From assembly GCF_032118995.1 (NCBI RefSeq), contig NC_092650.1:13204501-13268500 (forward strand): DNA of 64,000 nucleotides, read 5' to 3'. This DNA is from Asterias amurensis. Taxonomy: Eukaryota > Echinodermata > Asteroidea > Forcipulatida > Asteriidae. The position numbers were made by a program, and so were the translations under genes. Each line of letters starts with the position of its first letter. Position 1 is the first letter of the stretch. Below the pieces are notes generated by a model. It did not search any database. It saw only the letters and a list, made by a program, of their open reading frames with translations, and had not been told where the DNA came from. Of the stretch, positions 1 to 17,195 are shown piece after piece.

Positions 1-1213
1 GGGGGAATTTCCGACCACTCATCAGCCATTCTCTGCGACCTTCCTCTCTCTAAACCCAAACCAGGGCTTAAGATGATCACTTACAGGAATTTCAAATCAA
101 TTGAATTGCTGAAATTTTAAAAAGATCTTCACAAAATGGGAATCGCTCAGCAGTGTGACAATGATGACCCTGACATTGCTGTTGGCAGCTTCAACTCCAT
201 TGTTCTTGAAACCCTAAGCAAACATGCTCCTGTGAAGACCAAAGCTATCTGTATCAAGCGCTGGTACAACAATAATATAGCTCAAGGAAAGCATGTCAAG
301 AAATAAAGGGAGAGACAATGGAAGGACAACAGTGCTCGAAATCCATCGCCAGAACGTGTCACATTCTCTCAGCTCACTAATCATCTTGATGACAACCAGT
401 TACTCAATAACTACCAATCGGCATATCGGAGTAACCACAGCGTGGAGACTGTCTTAGTGGGTTCGACAAATCACATCTTGCGAGAGATGGACCATGGTAG
501 GGTGTTTTCACTGGTTCTAATCGATGTTTCAGCGGCATGCGACACCATGAAGCATTCTGTCCTGGCTGAGCGGCTAGAGACTTTAGGCGTCGCATCACTG
601 GCACTGAAATGGTCTAGTTCTTATCTTAGCGTCATCAGTCATCAGTGTATCTCAGTCAATGGCACAATATATCGGTTCAACACCTCTAACACATGGCGTC
701 CCCCAAGGCTCTGTTGGAGGATTGCTCTTGGTTTCTGTTTACACACAACCACTAGCAGCTGTCATCCGTTCGCATGGCATCAACTTCCACTCATATGCAG
801 ATGACTTTCAATTATTCATCTCATTCTCCCCAACAGATGACAACCTGGTTTCAGCACTAAACTGCTTGCAGCAATGTGTGTCAGATGTCAAAGAATGGAT
901 GTCAGCAGAATAACCTCAAACTGAATGATGGAAAAACAAAATTCATGCTCTTTGGATCGAAGTACACAGAGGAAGATCTCTTCTAACAACCCATCAATAT
1001 TGGAGATTCGGAGATCACCCCCAAGGAGAAGTGCCACAACCTGGGTGCTGTCATTGATTCAGGGATGACCCTCAATAGCAACATTTCCTCCATTTGCAAA
1101 GGTGTTCGTTTTCAGCTACGTAATCTATCACACATCCGCAAGTACTTTACGCGCAAGATGACTGAATGCTTGGTCCCCTGTCTCATATCTTCTCCCCTGG
1201 ACTTTGTTAATCT
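1..1213 (+). mobile_element. Decayed LINE (CR1/L2/jockey-like) ORF2 fragment with reverse transcriptase
   Basis: Conceptual translation in shifting frames gives the order expected of a non-LTR retrotransposon ORF2. It starts with the end of the endonuclease region and linker (SDHSSAILCDLPLSKPKP near 15-75; LSKHAPVKTKAICIKRWYNN near 210-275). Reverse-transcriptase blocks follow: NYQSAYRSNHSVETVL (411-460), a degraded palm motif VLIDVSAACDTMKHSVLAERL (about 514-575), GVPQGSVGG (about 689-715) and the catalytic YADD (about 796-807). The post-palm block WMS..NLKLNDGKTKFMLFGSK runs to about 965, and a thumb-like tail ends near 1213. Stops, frame changes and a deletion near 340-380 show it is dead. 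It lies antisense in an intron of the minus-strand FG-GAP gene. The exact clade is uncertain; the reverse-transcriptase identity is clear. Confidence 0.85.
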
Positions 1214-1347
1214 GGCATACATTTGAATGAACGATATCAAACTACCATGAAAGGCATTTGGAAAAAGACTGATAAGCACCTAAAGGATTGAACATGGAAA
1301 ACATAAGAAATCTTTGGGACACAAATAATGAAATTGATGCTCAATAC

Positions 1348-4300
1348 CTCCTGTGTAATAGTACGTTCTCCAAAGTCACCAGGTAAATGATGCCATCTGA
1401 TGGAGCCATCGTGACCACTCAGTGCAAATGTAGAGAAATGATTCACCACAGGCTCAGCTTTCTAAAGATAAAACATTTAGTTTAAAACCATGAAAGAAAA
1501 TCTACCATACAAAAATCTGCTATGATTTTGTGTGCATTTACTTATGAATCAAACCCACACCATCTAACAGGAATGATTTTGTTTTTTGCCTTGATTTACA
1601 AACTTGCTGATAAAGATACATAGCTTTGTATTTTGTTTATGCATTGAACATATATGAATGTGTACTGCTGGAAAGTGCCATTAAAGAAAGAGGCTATAGA
1701 TTAAAACGTCATCCTTTGCATTTGACAACTTACACCTGTTAGTTATCTTCATGCATTTTCTTATAAAAACCGCACCATCTAATAATGGATGGTTTTGTTT
1801 TTTTTGCCTTGATAAAATTCACAAGTTTGGTAGAAAAGATATTCGCATTGGACATATGAATGTGAACTACGGGAAAGCTCTAAAGATAGAGGCTAGAATA
1901 AAACATCATTTTCATCTGACAACTCACACCTGGTATCTTCATGTAATTCCTTTACCAAACAGTGGACTTAAATGGATCATGCACAAACCAGTTGGGCTAC
2001 TGACTGCTCTGGGCAGATTAACTGCCATTCCAATAAGTTTAATTAAATGTAGTAATAATAATAATAACAAACCATTAAAAAGACAAATGCTCACAGGCGC
2101 TTTACATACAAGCGAAATTAACCGATAAAGTTTTTAAATGCAAGAATTAAAAATACACCCAATGTAAACACACTTGTAAACACACACAAGTGTGTAAACA
2201 CCCTCCTTTGTTCAACTCTTTGTGATAGCAGCCGTGAACCTCAATGTATTCCTTTGTGATAGCAACCGTGGACCCATTGTCCCTTTTGTCATACATGTAG
2301 GTCCCCGGTTTGAATTTGGATACAAACCCACCCAATGGTGAAATATAGTTTCTGATGGAGCTTTCCCATGACAGCACACAAGATGGATGAATGTAAATAA
2401 GAATTCTTACTTTCTGTCCTTCTTCATCTTGGTCCTCCTCCTCATCCTCTTCTTCTCTATGAACGTGGCGATGATCTGGTTTCTTGTGATCATGCCTGGA
2501 CACAAAACAATCATTTTGAGTCAATTTCTTGAGAATGGAGATAACAAAATCATCTTGGCTCGATTTCACAAAGAGTTCGGATTAGTCTGAAGTGTGTATC
2601 GATCTTAATAGCTCAGCAAAGTGCGATATCACAATACAAATCACTATGGTAACACTGCCAACTGATCTTTAGATGAATCTAATGGTGCTTTGTGAAATCC
2701 AGCCGCGTTCACACAGAAAAATTGTGAGTTGAAGTGACGATAAACTTAACAGGAGCCAACGTCATAGAACTAAAAAAAAAAACGCAGGAAGCTGTACACT
2801 GGTCCCCTGTAATTATCTTCTTCTTCTTCTTCCGTGAAAGTACAGTCCACCATCTGGTGGTGGTCGCATATGCATTGAAGCACAACTACCAGACTAATAA
2901 AGCACACTGGAGTATTATATGCGTACTATGGTATTATTGCAAGCAAAGTCAAAGGTACATCCAGCAGGTACCTGCCAGGTTCTTTAGGCCTGATCTTAAT
3001 CAAAAGCTTTGAAATTTGACCGCAAATATTATATTTGGGGGGGGGGGGCACTTTTTTTTTCTTCTTTTTGTTATTATTCAAGTCGCCTGACACACCAGGC
3101 CTGAAGGCCACTTTAAGGTGTGGGCTACAATTATTTTTGCCATTGCCACCTACTCCTAGGGCTGAAACAGGGTTACCCCTTTTACAGTCCATATGAATGT
3201 AATAATAATAATAATAATAAACATTTATATAGCGCCAAATCCATTAAAAATGCTCCCAGGCGCTTTACAACAACAACAAATTTTAACCCCAAAAATCCAT
3301 AAAGTATGATCATAAAACAATAAAGATACATGTACAGTACAAGTAAAAAGATGAATATAATCAATCAAACACATTGAGTAAAAGCCACCGAAATTGTTTG
3401 ATCCAGTAAAAAACACAAACAATAATTATGATAATAACAATTATAAAAACCGCAACAATGATATGAAGCAGCAGGGCTTGGGTATCACCAATTCGCAGCC
3501 TGGCCGGTAGAGCCGAAAGCACCACCTCCCCGCACTAATATTTTTCTACTCACTCGCTAAGTGAATTCCTGTGTGCTTTTTATGCCGCCTCTTTTTTAAT
3601 GCCAAAACCCAATGTTGATCTGTCTGTATAATTTTATAGTTTTAACTGTAAATTTTGTAAACTCAATGTAATTTTGGCTATGGCAACTAATTTGAATGTT
3701 TTTAATAAACTATGAATCTTATTACTGTAGCTAACAACCACAGCAATCAATTCAGGCTAGCCATACTCACTGAGGTTTAGCTTCCTTGTGATATCTGTCT
3801 CCTAGGCTAGCTCCTATAATCACCAATCCACCATCATCAGCTTTAACAATATGACTAGTCACCTGTACTGATATCTCTCTGTGGAATCAAAGTTAATACC
3901 TTATTGAACTCATCATAATGCATATGCAGGTACAGGAGAACCAGCTGCATAGTTAGGTGTGACTATAGAGCTAGCTTTATATATTGACTCGAGCATCCTT
4001 GTTTGTGTACACATGTAAAGCTTGACATTTTGTACAGCTGTTGTTGCAAAATGTTATTATGTTAATAATTAAAAACACTCCTTTGTCAGTTTCATATGAG
4101 AAACACACCTGCGCCCAGGAGGCATTACACAACTTGTGGTGTATAATAGGGAATTAGGCTTTTAGGTATTGGTCTCAAATTTCCGGTTTCATCGAGTGTG
4201 AATTCACAGGCTACAAATCTTGTTCTATTTATTTAATACAACTGACCCAAATCACCCGATGACATCATCATAATCTTGGTTGCGCCATTTTGGGAGTCGA

Positions 4301-7300
4301 TGTCCCTAGTGTGTATTATAAAGTGCAGTGCACATTATTAAGTGATGCAGTGTTTACGGACTTACCAGTTTAACCTGGCTTTTAACTCCCAAAATGGCGA
4401 GTGTGGCAGACGCTGGTGTCAAGATTCATTACTAAAATACTAAAATATAATTAAGTAGTTCAGCAAGTGGTTGTTCTTACCTGATAAAATATCTCTCAAT
4501 AGATACAGTCATTAGCTTGGTTTCCCACAGTAGATTGAGATTATGATCAAAACACAGGACAGTCCAATCAGCAGTAACAACAACTATCACCTGTTATAAA
4601 ATAAATCAAATAATGAACCAACAAAGAAAATATTTACTTGAGTGGAATTGTGTCAATATCAGTTAAACGTAACGACTTAGCTTTGGCCAAGAATCATGAC
4701 TCTCCTTACATGTTTCGATTCAGGAGACTTTTGGCCACCAGGTGACAACAGACTTACCAAAAAAACATTGTTTTCAGAAGTTTCTGCAAGCTCAGAACTA
4801 CGTAAAGCATGGAAAATTGCCTGGGGTCAATTTCACAAAGAGTTAGGACTCGTCTTATCTCGATTAGGATTAATCTTAAGGTCTGCATGCTACAGTGCAG
4901 GATTGGGACTTGTCCCAAGTCCTAATGTTAATCCTAAGTTAGGAAGAGTTTGGTGAAATCGACGGCAGGTACCATATCTGCAGCCGTCAGAAAGTCCCAT
5001 TTTATCAACTGAAACATCAGGGCCCAATTTCATAGAACTGATTGACCAACAAAAAATGGCTAAGCACAACAAAATTATGCTCAGCTGATTATGGTTATAA
5101 GTCAAAATACCATGTAACATGTACCACCTGGGATCGGTATCCTGCTCATTCTCGCTAAGCAGAAATTATAAGAGACGTTAAATTTGCATCAGGGATAAAG
5201 AATATTAATATCGGTGTCTATGGGTAAAAAAAAAACCTAAAAATAGTATTCTTTATCCCGATGCAGTACCCGCTGGTAAAAACATAGGATTCAAACTGCC
5301 TCTAGCTACCGGGCAATCTCTGTGGTCTAGTTGGTATGACACTGCTCTAGAATTGCAAAGGTTGTAGGTTCGAATCCCACCCGAGTAAAAATGCCTGGGT
5401 TTTTTTCCACAGGACTCGGGAGAGTATACAGTGCTACACACATCGGTGTATATGGGTAAAAAAAAAAAAAAAAATATATTAATATTGGTTTTACCCATTC
5501 ATTGATGTGTTAGCACTGTATACTCAGTACTTTCCCGAGTCCTGTGAAAGATATCACAGGATGTTACTCGAGTGGAATTCGAACCCACGACCCTTGCGAT
5601 AACAAAGAAATAAGAATTGTAAGGGTCGTGGGTTTGAATCTCACCCGAGTAACATGCCTGTGGTATTTATTCACAGAACTCGGGTAAGCAGAAATTGTTA
5701 AGCAATATTTTCTGCTAAAGTGTAGCCTTCACCTTGAAGTGGCTGTCCGGCAATCTTAGGCAACCTCTCATACAAAAAATAAAAAATAAATACAGCTTAA
5801 CCTCAGTACTAACCTGTTTCCGGACTTGCAGCATAGACTGGTACGGCTCCAAATAGCCCGTTGCTAATGCTTTCGGTTGTCTGTCACTAAGGGAAGCATT
5901 CCCTGTAACCAAGGTTACCTCATTTTGAAGTTGCATAAAAGGGAGCACCTTAGATTGCTGAGAATGCTTGGGAATCTTAAGAAGCTGCAGGTTGGGTTCC
6001 TTTGTCACAATAAGAAGTTCTGAAATAAAATAATAATATTAATAATAATAATAATATCAAATTTTTATAGCACACGTACCTACCAAATAAGGTATTCAAG
6101 GGGCTGAGTATATTACAAACTTTCAGAAAGATAGGTTATTGCAGTGATAAATTCTGAGACCCAATCATTTAGCACCTCATAAGGGTTTACAAGGTGCTAT
6201 GGCGCATACAACAGTCACAGCCAGGAACACTGGGACGAGCCCCTTATTTTTTCGATAAGTGCACATGGGTTCTTTAATGCATTAAACAACACATCGGACC
6301 AACGACTTTACAAAAATGTACATCCCACCTGAAGGACGAAGCAATGGTTAACTGCCTGGATTCAAACCCACACTCTGCTAATCAGAAACACTGCTACCCT
6401 TTTGATCAGTGTGATGTAATTCCACGTAAGCCACACCCACCTGACACAAACTGGCTCTAATAACAACCACAGGTGCATATAAAAATGTATCAAGCTGGTG
6501 TTTATGTACTAAAATCCGAAGATTTGGACTTTGCAATATGGCTTTAACAACTACATGTATACAAGTGATATGATTTTTTTTCATTTTGGTATACTTACAC
6601 ACAAATGTAGGCCTATGCCATATTTTGCGCTTAAAGGCAGTGGACACTGTTGGTAATTGCTAAAAGAAATTATTAGCATAAAACCTTTCTTGGTGACGAG
6701 TAATGGGGAGAGGTTGATTATATAAAACATTTTGAGAAACGGCTCCCTCTGAAGTGCCATAGTTTTTGAGAAAGAAGAAATTTTCCACGAATTTGATTTT
6801 GAGACCTCAGATTTAGAACTTGAGGTCTCGAAATCAACCATCTAAACGCACACAACTTCGTGTGACAAGGGTAATTTTTCTTTCATTATTATCTCGCAAC
6901 TTCGATGACCGATTGAGCTCAAATTTTCACAGGTTTGTTATTTTATGCATGTTGAGATATACACCAACTGTGAAGGCTAGTCTTTGACAATTACCAATAG
7001 TGTCCACTGCCTTTAAGTAGCAAAAATGTTGTCGTGCCTGCAGCCGATGTACACACATTTGACACAAATGTCTTAGCAACAGACAATAAGAAGGCCTGAA
7101 CTTTAGATTCTTTTAAGCAGTCAAGTTTGGTTTCTTACCATTTAATTCATCGCTTTCAACATCAGTAACAAGAGCAGAGGGTCTGAAAGAGAATCACATG
7201 ACAACAAATGGAGGTTATTCTCATAGACATAAACTGCAAAAACTGAAGCATTAACCAAACAACTTCCTCTCTTAAGAAGTACTGCCTCAAATGTGTGAGG

Positions 7301-9554
7301 ATGAGATCCACTGCGTGTTGCGCACAGGTCCAAGTAAAATAGTAAGAACTGCCATCAAGTGGAAAAATGTGTTCAGATAGTGAGATTAAAACAAAAGGAT
7401 GGTGTTGACGAACTACTTCAGTTGACGATACCTGAATACCTGTATACCTTTTTACCTGTAGATTCGGGCTCTGCATAATGAAGGCTAAATGAAGCCTTAT
7501 AAAAAGCCCATCCATATTCACACAAAACTTACTGCAAAAGTACTGAATGCAATGGAAGTAGCAAAGTCAAATGTGAGAGCAAAAGTGAATGAACTTAATA
7601 TTTCCATATGATCCTATGGTGAACATCCTGCAAAACTATACATGTCAATGATCCCTCAGTGCGAGTTTGAAGGCATTGAGATATTTGTCTCACACTGGGT
7701 TTACCGCAAGACTGTTCCAGTCCTGAAAACATGGGAAGGGGTAGTCAGTGTACACTGAAGACTTAGTGTAAGGGGTGACGAAACAGGATTTGTGATCTCT
7801 AAGTTGATGTAGTTGGATGGGTGTGAGGTATTGGTTCCAGGCAATGTCGCTGTGACACTGTGTAGTGGGTGATGTACATCATGGTCAGGTGACTTTGAGT
7901 GCATCGGTCCTGTACTCTGAAAGGATGGCCAGTTTAGTTCTTGAAGTACATACAGCAGAGACACTTCTTGTCCTGTAATTACACCCCTGTTACACTCTGT
8001 AGGGTGCATTACAAAGAACCTGTTCTATCCCCTGGACCGGCTCCTACTAGGACAGCTTGCCAAGCATTGCAGTCAGTAGCGGCGAGTACATGCACCTCCT
8101 AGTTCCTGAAAGGTTTACAGTCTACGTTAGATGTCGTTTGGCTATGTCAAAAGTCTTGGCCTGCCATTTGGGGTGTTTTATATACTGCGCTTTGTGTTAA
8201 TTGGTGGTCGACATCTTGGGTCAAGACTAATCCATATCTGCCTTTTGCGTAGTGGTTGTGTTGACGGCCAGTTGACGGCTGTTGGCAACAAGTTGACAGC
8301 AAATAGTAGGACCAGCCAATTATCATACCAGTTGGGCGTGGGCTGTCTTGCAGTTCGCCATTGGTCTTAGAAAGGTGAAATAGTGCATTTTAAAGAAAAA
8401 AAGGTGTTTTTTTCAGCACGTCCTATAAACATAATGCTTCAATAATTTTGACTTATCTTTTAAGCTGTTTAATAATATAGGATTTGAGGCATTGCATGGT
8501 GGGGTATCAATGTATATTTGGTTTGCGGTAACACCATGTGTGTATCTACTTGCCAGGTAGAGTTGTTCTTAGGGAACTGTCTTGCTTTATTCTACTGCCG
8601 AGGAGTAGATAATCGGAGGTTCGGGAGACTTCTCAGTTCTGAAAAGAACTGTCCTGCTTTATAACTATTACCAGGGCAGTCTCCTGACGATGACTAGAGC
8701 AAGCTAGTCGAAACGTTGAGACCAATTCCGAACTGACTCCGCGGCAGTACAGTTATTACGATCCTATAAGCTAAAGTAGTAGTCCAGTCAAATTTCTATA
8801 CCATCCGCCCTGGTAATAGTTATAAATCAGGACAGTTCTTTTCAGAACTGAGAAGTCTCCCGAACCTCCGATTATCTACTCCTCGGCAGTAGAATATGGT
8901 AGAATAAAGCAAGACAGTTCCCTAAGAACAACTCTACCTGGCAAGTAGATACACACATGGTGTTACCGCAAACCAAATATATACTGTTTAATAATGTTAT
9001 TAAGCTATTTTTGTAATTGTGTAATATATATTCAAGTTCGCAAACAGGCCTACATATATCTTTTTAATCTGTGCAGTATGAACGAAGTAATGATATATTT
9101 GTGTGTAAAATTATCCATTTTATGTTGTAACATGTGTAACCAACATACATAGCTTATTAATCAAAATACCACTTAATCACTTGCACTTGCATAATTCTTA
9201 ATTGAAAAATTGAATTTTGAAATTGAAGGCTCATCTTAATTCTAATGTTGTTTTTTAAATAAAACTATACATTATTTTCTTTCCGCTTGTATATCCAAAC
9301 GAGGCAATCACACAATTTGTGAGTTTAAAAATGCTCAATTTGTATATAAAAAAATTCACTCACATAAGTTCCCATTGTTGTGCGTAATGACCATTCACAT
9401 ACAACGACTGGTCACTGTCAACTCGCCATGCTGGTTCAATGCTGTAGCTGTGGCGGACACGAAGTAAATACGTAGCCACACAACACAGGCAAAATAACGA
9501 GACTTCTCTAACACCTACAGTTATTGACTTCAAGCGAAGAGATAACTCATCCAT
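1348..9554 (-). CDS. NERD1-like FG-GAP membrane protein, 5' seven exons (partial)
   Basis: Seven minus-strand exons splice in register through GT..AG junctions: 9554-9364, 7182-7139, 6019-5814, 4590-4481, 3878-3771, 2495-2411 and 1461-1348. They give 858 nt or 286 codons with no stop, and the gene continues left of the window. The start is the ATG at 9554. It is followed by an N-terminal hydrophobic stretch (residues about 17-33, FCLCCVATYLL), probably a signal anchor. Then comes an FG-GAP/VCBS-type beta-propeller segment: ALVTDVESDELNELLIVT (about 66-83), VIVVVTADWTVLCFDHN (about 147-163) and LLWETKL. A His/Asp/Glu-rich acidic loop (about 219-248) precedes HFSTFALSGHDGSIRW (about 256-271). 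From memory, motif order and wording match plant NERD1 (At3g51050), a Golgi-linked FG-GAP protein with a genetic link to the exocyst. The domain call is firmer than the orthology. It diverges head-to-head from the ALG-2 gene. Confidence 0.72.
1545..1960. repeat. Diverged tandem duplication, about 210 bp unit
   Basis: Two successive copies share the same order of blocks: ACACCATCTAA, then GGTTTTGTTTTTT..GCCTTGAT, then a CATATGAATGTG block, GGAAAG..TAAAGA, and TCATC..TTTGCATTTGACAACTTACACCTG or its diverged equivalent. The offset is about 213 bp. It lies in an intron of the FG-GAP gene and has no coding content. Confidence 0.6.
2567..2703. mobile_element. Fold-back repeat with GATTTCACAAAG termini (family E), degraded
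   Basis: It begins GATTTCACAAAGAGTT and ends in the inverted form CTTTGTGAAATC, with a diverged interior. It belongs to the same family as the cleaner copies near 4823, 21384 and 31363. Confidence 0.55.
3069..3536 (-). mobile_element. SINE (tRNA-Leu/Ser-like family S1), 3' part, interrupted by another insertion
   Basis: On the minus strand, 3536-3474 matches the middle of family S1 (GTGCTTTC..CTCTACCGGCCAGGC..GATACCCAAGCC) and 3199-3069 matches its 3' body (CCTAGGAGTAGGTGGCAATG..AAAGTGGCCTTCAGGCCT..GTGTCAGGCGACTTG). Compared with the intact copies at 10684 and 12767, the sequence is cut at ACATTCATATGGAC. About 273 bp (3200-3473) of unrelated ATAAT-rich sequence with the AGCGC motif is inserted there. 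Confidence 0.75.
3200..3473. mobile_element. AAT-microsatellite-headed element with TATAGCGCC motif (family T), inserted in a SINE
   Basis: It starts with a run of ATA units leading into AACATTTATATAGCGCC, then GGCGCTTTACAACAACAAC. This short module recurs near 2043-2105, 6030-6070 (variant), 44660-44720 and 50200-50275 and always pairs an AT-rich simple repeat with a GCGC-containing core. Here it splits an S1 SINE, which defines its boundaries. Confidence 0.6.
4823..4967. mobile_element. Fold-back repeat, family E
   Basis: GGTCAATTTCACAAAGAGTT at the left is matched by AGAGTTTGGTGAAATCGAC at the right. Internal TTAGGA / TCCTAA blocks make it nearly palindromic. It is intronic in the FG-GAP gene. 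Confidence 0.7.
5165..5700. mobile_element. Cluster of three tRNA-derived SINE copies (family S2) in mixed orientation
   Basis: A plus-strand copy (about 5310-5485) has a tRNA-like head: GTGGTCTAGTTGGTATGAC as an A-box region and GGTTCGAATCCCACC as a B box. The family body follows (CACAGGACTCGGGAGAGTATACAGTGC..CATCGGTGTA..GGGTAAAA). A minus-strand copy (about 5605-5480) abuts it tail to tail. A third plus-strand fragment (about 5614-5697) restarts at the B box, and a tail fragment lies at 5165-5240. All carry the shared body, so they are SINEs and not functional tRNA genes. Confidence 0.75.
6030..6410. repeat. AAT microsatellite followed by an interspersed repeat
   Basis: An (AAT)n run at 6032-6056 leads into TTTTTATAGCACACGTACC and GGTGCTATGGCGCATAC. 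The stretch 6225-6410 (GTGCACATGGGTTCTTTAATG..GGACCAACGACTTTAC..ATCCCACCTGAAGGACGAAG..CTGGATTCAAACCC) resembles a repeat I recall from several invertebrate genomes. It is non-coding here. Confidence 0.45.
6635..7012 (+). mobile_element. TTAA-flanked fold-back MITE, family A
   Basis: Termini AGGCAGTGGACACT and AGTGTCCACTGCCT are perfect or near-perfect inverted repeats directly bordered by TTAA on both sides (6631-6634 and 7013-7016). Length is 378 bp. The interior holds the family landmarks TAATTATTAGCATAAAACC, AACGGCTCCCTCTGAAGTG and CTCAAATTTTCACAGG. It is intronic in the FG-GAP gene. Confidence 0.85.
7183..8480. other. Intron 1 of the FG-GAP gene, no coding signal seen
   Basis: Ordinary AT-rich sequence. 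The apparent reading frames on either strand lack splice context or family motifs. Nothing recognisable lies here before the fold-back element at 8480. Confidence 0.5.
8480..8990. mobile_element. Large fold-back element with GGTTTGCGGTAACACCATGT ends (family P)
   Basis: Two long inverted arms (about 8513-8660 and 8810-8982) start and end with GTTTGCGGTAACACCATGTG and its complement. They also match through CTACTTGCCAGGTAGAGTTG and CTCAGTTCTGAAAAGAACTG. The loop (8661-8809) carries a small hairpin: CTGACGA (8684-8690), a 6-bp stem GACTAG/CTAGTC (8692-8697 with 8704-8709), then GAAACGT. The outer left sequence GGATTTGAGGCATTGCATGG also precedes the copy at 40874, so it belongs to the element. 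Confidence 0.75.
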
Positions 9555-9888
9555 TTGTACTCTTTACTCAATTTTGACACTATACATGTATTTGTTTTTC
9601 TGACCTACTCACAAATGGAAAACTACCGTCTTTTCTTTTTCAACCAGTTCACTGTTTACCTATTACGTCTGGCACCTTCTTACACAGGTTCAAGATAAGA
9701 GGCTTGGTCCAGAAAAATGGGTGTCTGACTATTTAGTCTGATACCTCAATGTGTCTGCATTTTTAACTTAGATATGTGTAGTTTGAAGTTCAGGAACAAG
9801 GGCAGTTTAGTGTTGTGATTTCTTATTGATTCAACTCGGGGTTTAGAGAGCTCATTTTCTGCTTTCGAGTGTTTGTTTTTGTTTCGAA
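9555..9888. promoter_or_regulatory. Probable bidirectional promoter of the FG-GAP and ALG-2 genes
   Basis: Only 334 bp separate the two outward-pointing start codons (minus-strand ATG ending at 9554, plus-strand ATG at 9889). No other gene or identifiable repeat intervenes, so both 5' UTRs and core promoters must lie here unless upstream non-coding exons exist. I see no convincing TATA box. The function is inferred from geometry only. Confidence 0.55.
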
Positions 9889-16351
<6,463 letters not shown>

Positions 16352-16419
16352 GGAACACTGAACATTGTGCAGCTTTTTTTTATGCTTTTACTATATGTTC
16401 ATAAGTTTTGTATATAATA

Positions 16420-16937
16420 TTAAGTCCTTGTCTTCTACGTACCTAAATTTTAGGGGGGCTTATTTTTCTGTTTGCTTAAAGGCAGTGGACACTATTGGTA
16501 ATTACTCATAATAATTATCATCATAAAAACGTTCTTGATTACAAGTAATGAGGAGAGGTTGACAGTATAAAAAATTGTGAGAAACAGCTCCCTCTGAAGT
16601 GACGTAGTTTTCGAGAAAGAAGTAATTTTCAACGAATTTGATTTTGAGACCTCAAGTTTAGAATTTGAGGTCCTCGAGTTTAGAATTTGAGGTCTCGAAA
16701 TCAAGCATCTGAAAGCACACAACTTCGTGTGACAAGGGTGCTTTTTTCTTACATTATTATCTCGCAACTTCGACAATCGATTGAGCTCAAATTTTCACAG
16801 GTTGGTTATTTTATGTATATTGTTGAGATACACCAAGTGAGAAGACTGGTCTTTGGTAATTACCAATAGTGTTACTGTCTTTAAGTCATTGTCTTCTAGG
16901 TACCTAAGTTTTAGGGGGGCTTATTTTTCTGTTTGCT
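16420..16937. mobile_element. 56-bp tandem duplication split by a family A MITE
   Basis: A TTAA-bounded unit (TTAAGTCCTTGTCTTCTACG..TTAGGGGGGCTTATTTTTCT..GTTTGC) occurs at about 16420-16475 and again at 16881-16936, followed each time by TTAA. Between the copies lies a family A MITE (16480-16880, 401 bp). The MITE has a small internal duplication of GAGTTTAGAATTTGAGGTC. It sits just downstream of the ALG-2 stop, probably in or near the 3' UTR. Confidence 0.75.
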
Positions 16938-17049
16938 TAACCTACCTGATTTTTACATGTGCACGCTTCTTCTTTTCTCCCAGTGTTCTCTCTTCTCGTT
17001 ACATTTCACTCTCTGACTTTTAAACTGCTTCCATATCACTTGTAATGGC

Positions 17050-17195
17050 AGACTTTTGAAGACTTTTGATAGGTGGCAGCAGACTTACCAGGTAAATTTC
17101 CATTGATTACGTAGATCTGGGCATGCGCACTTAACTGAGAACAATGGATTTACCTGGTAAAGTATTTGGCCACCTAGCGTCTTAAAAGTCCACCA
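17050..17195. mobile_element. Fold-back repeat with GGTGGCAGCAGACTTACCAG (family I)
   Basis: ACTTACCAGGTAAATTTCCATTG is mirrored by CAATGGATTTACCTGGTAAAG around a GGGCATGCGCAC centre. The same structure occurs at 63413-63545. The outer ends are AGGTGGC / GCCACCT. Confidence 0.7.

Noticed and set aside
2147..2569. Single 140-codon minus-strand gene
   Set aside because: Only 2411-2495 is supported as an exon, with matching splice sites and phase. The rest of the frame reads through intron and repeat sequence.
5310..5395. Possible tRNA gene with GGTTCGAATCCCACC
   Set aside because: The sequence is followed by the S2 SINE body and recurs at 38283 and 52565. Acceptor-stem pairing is not restored.
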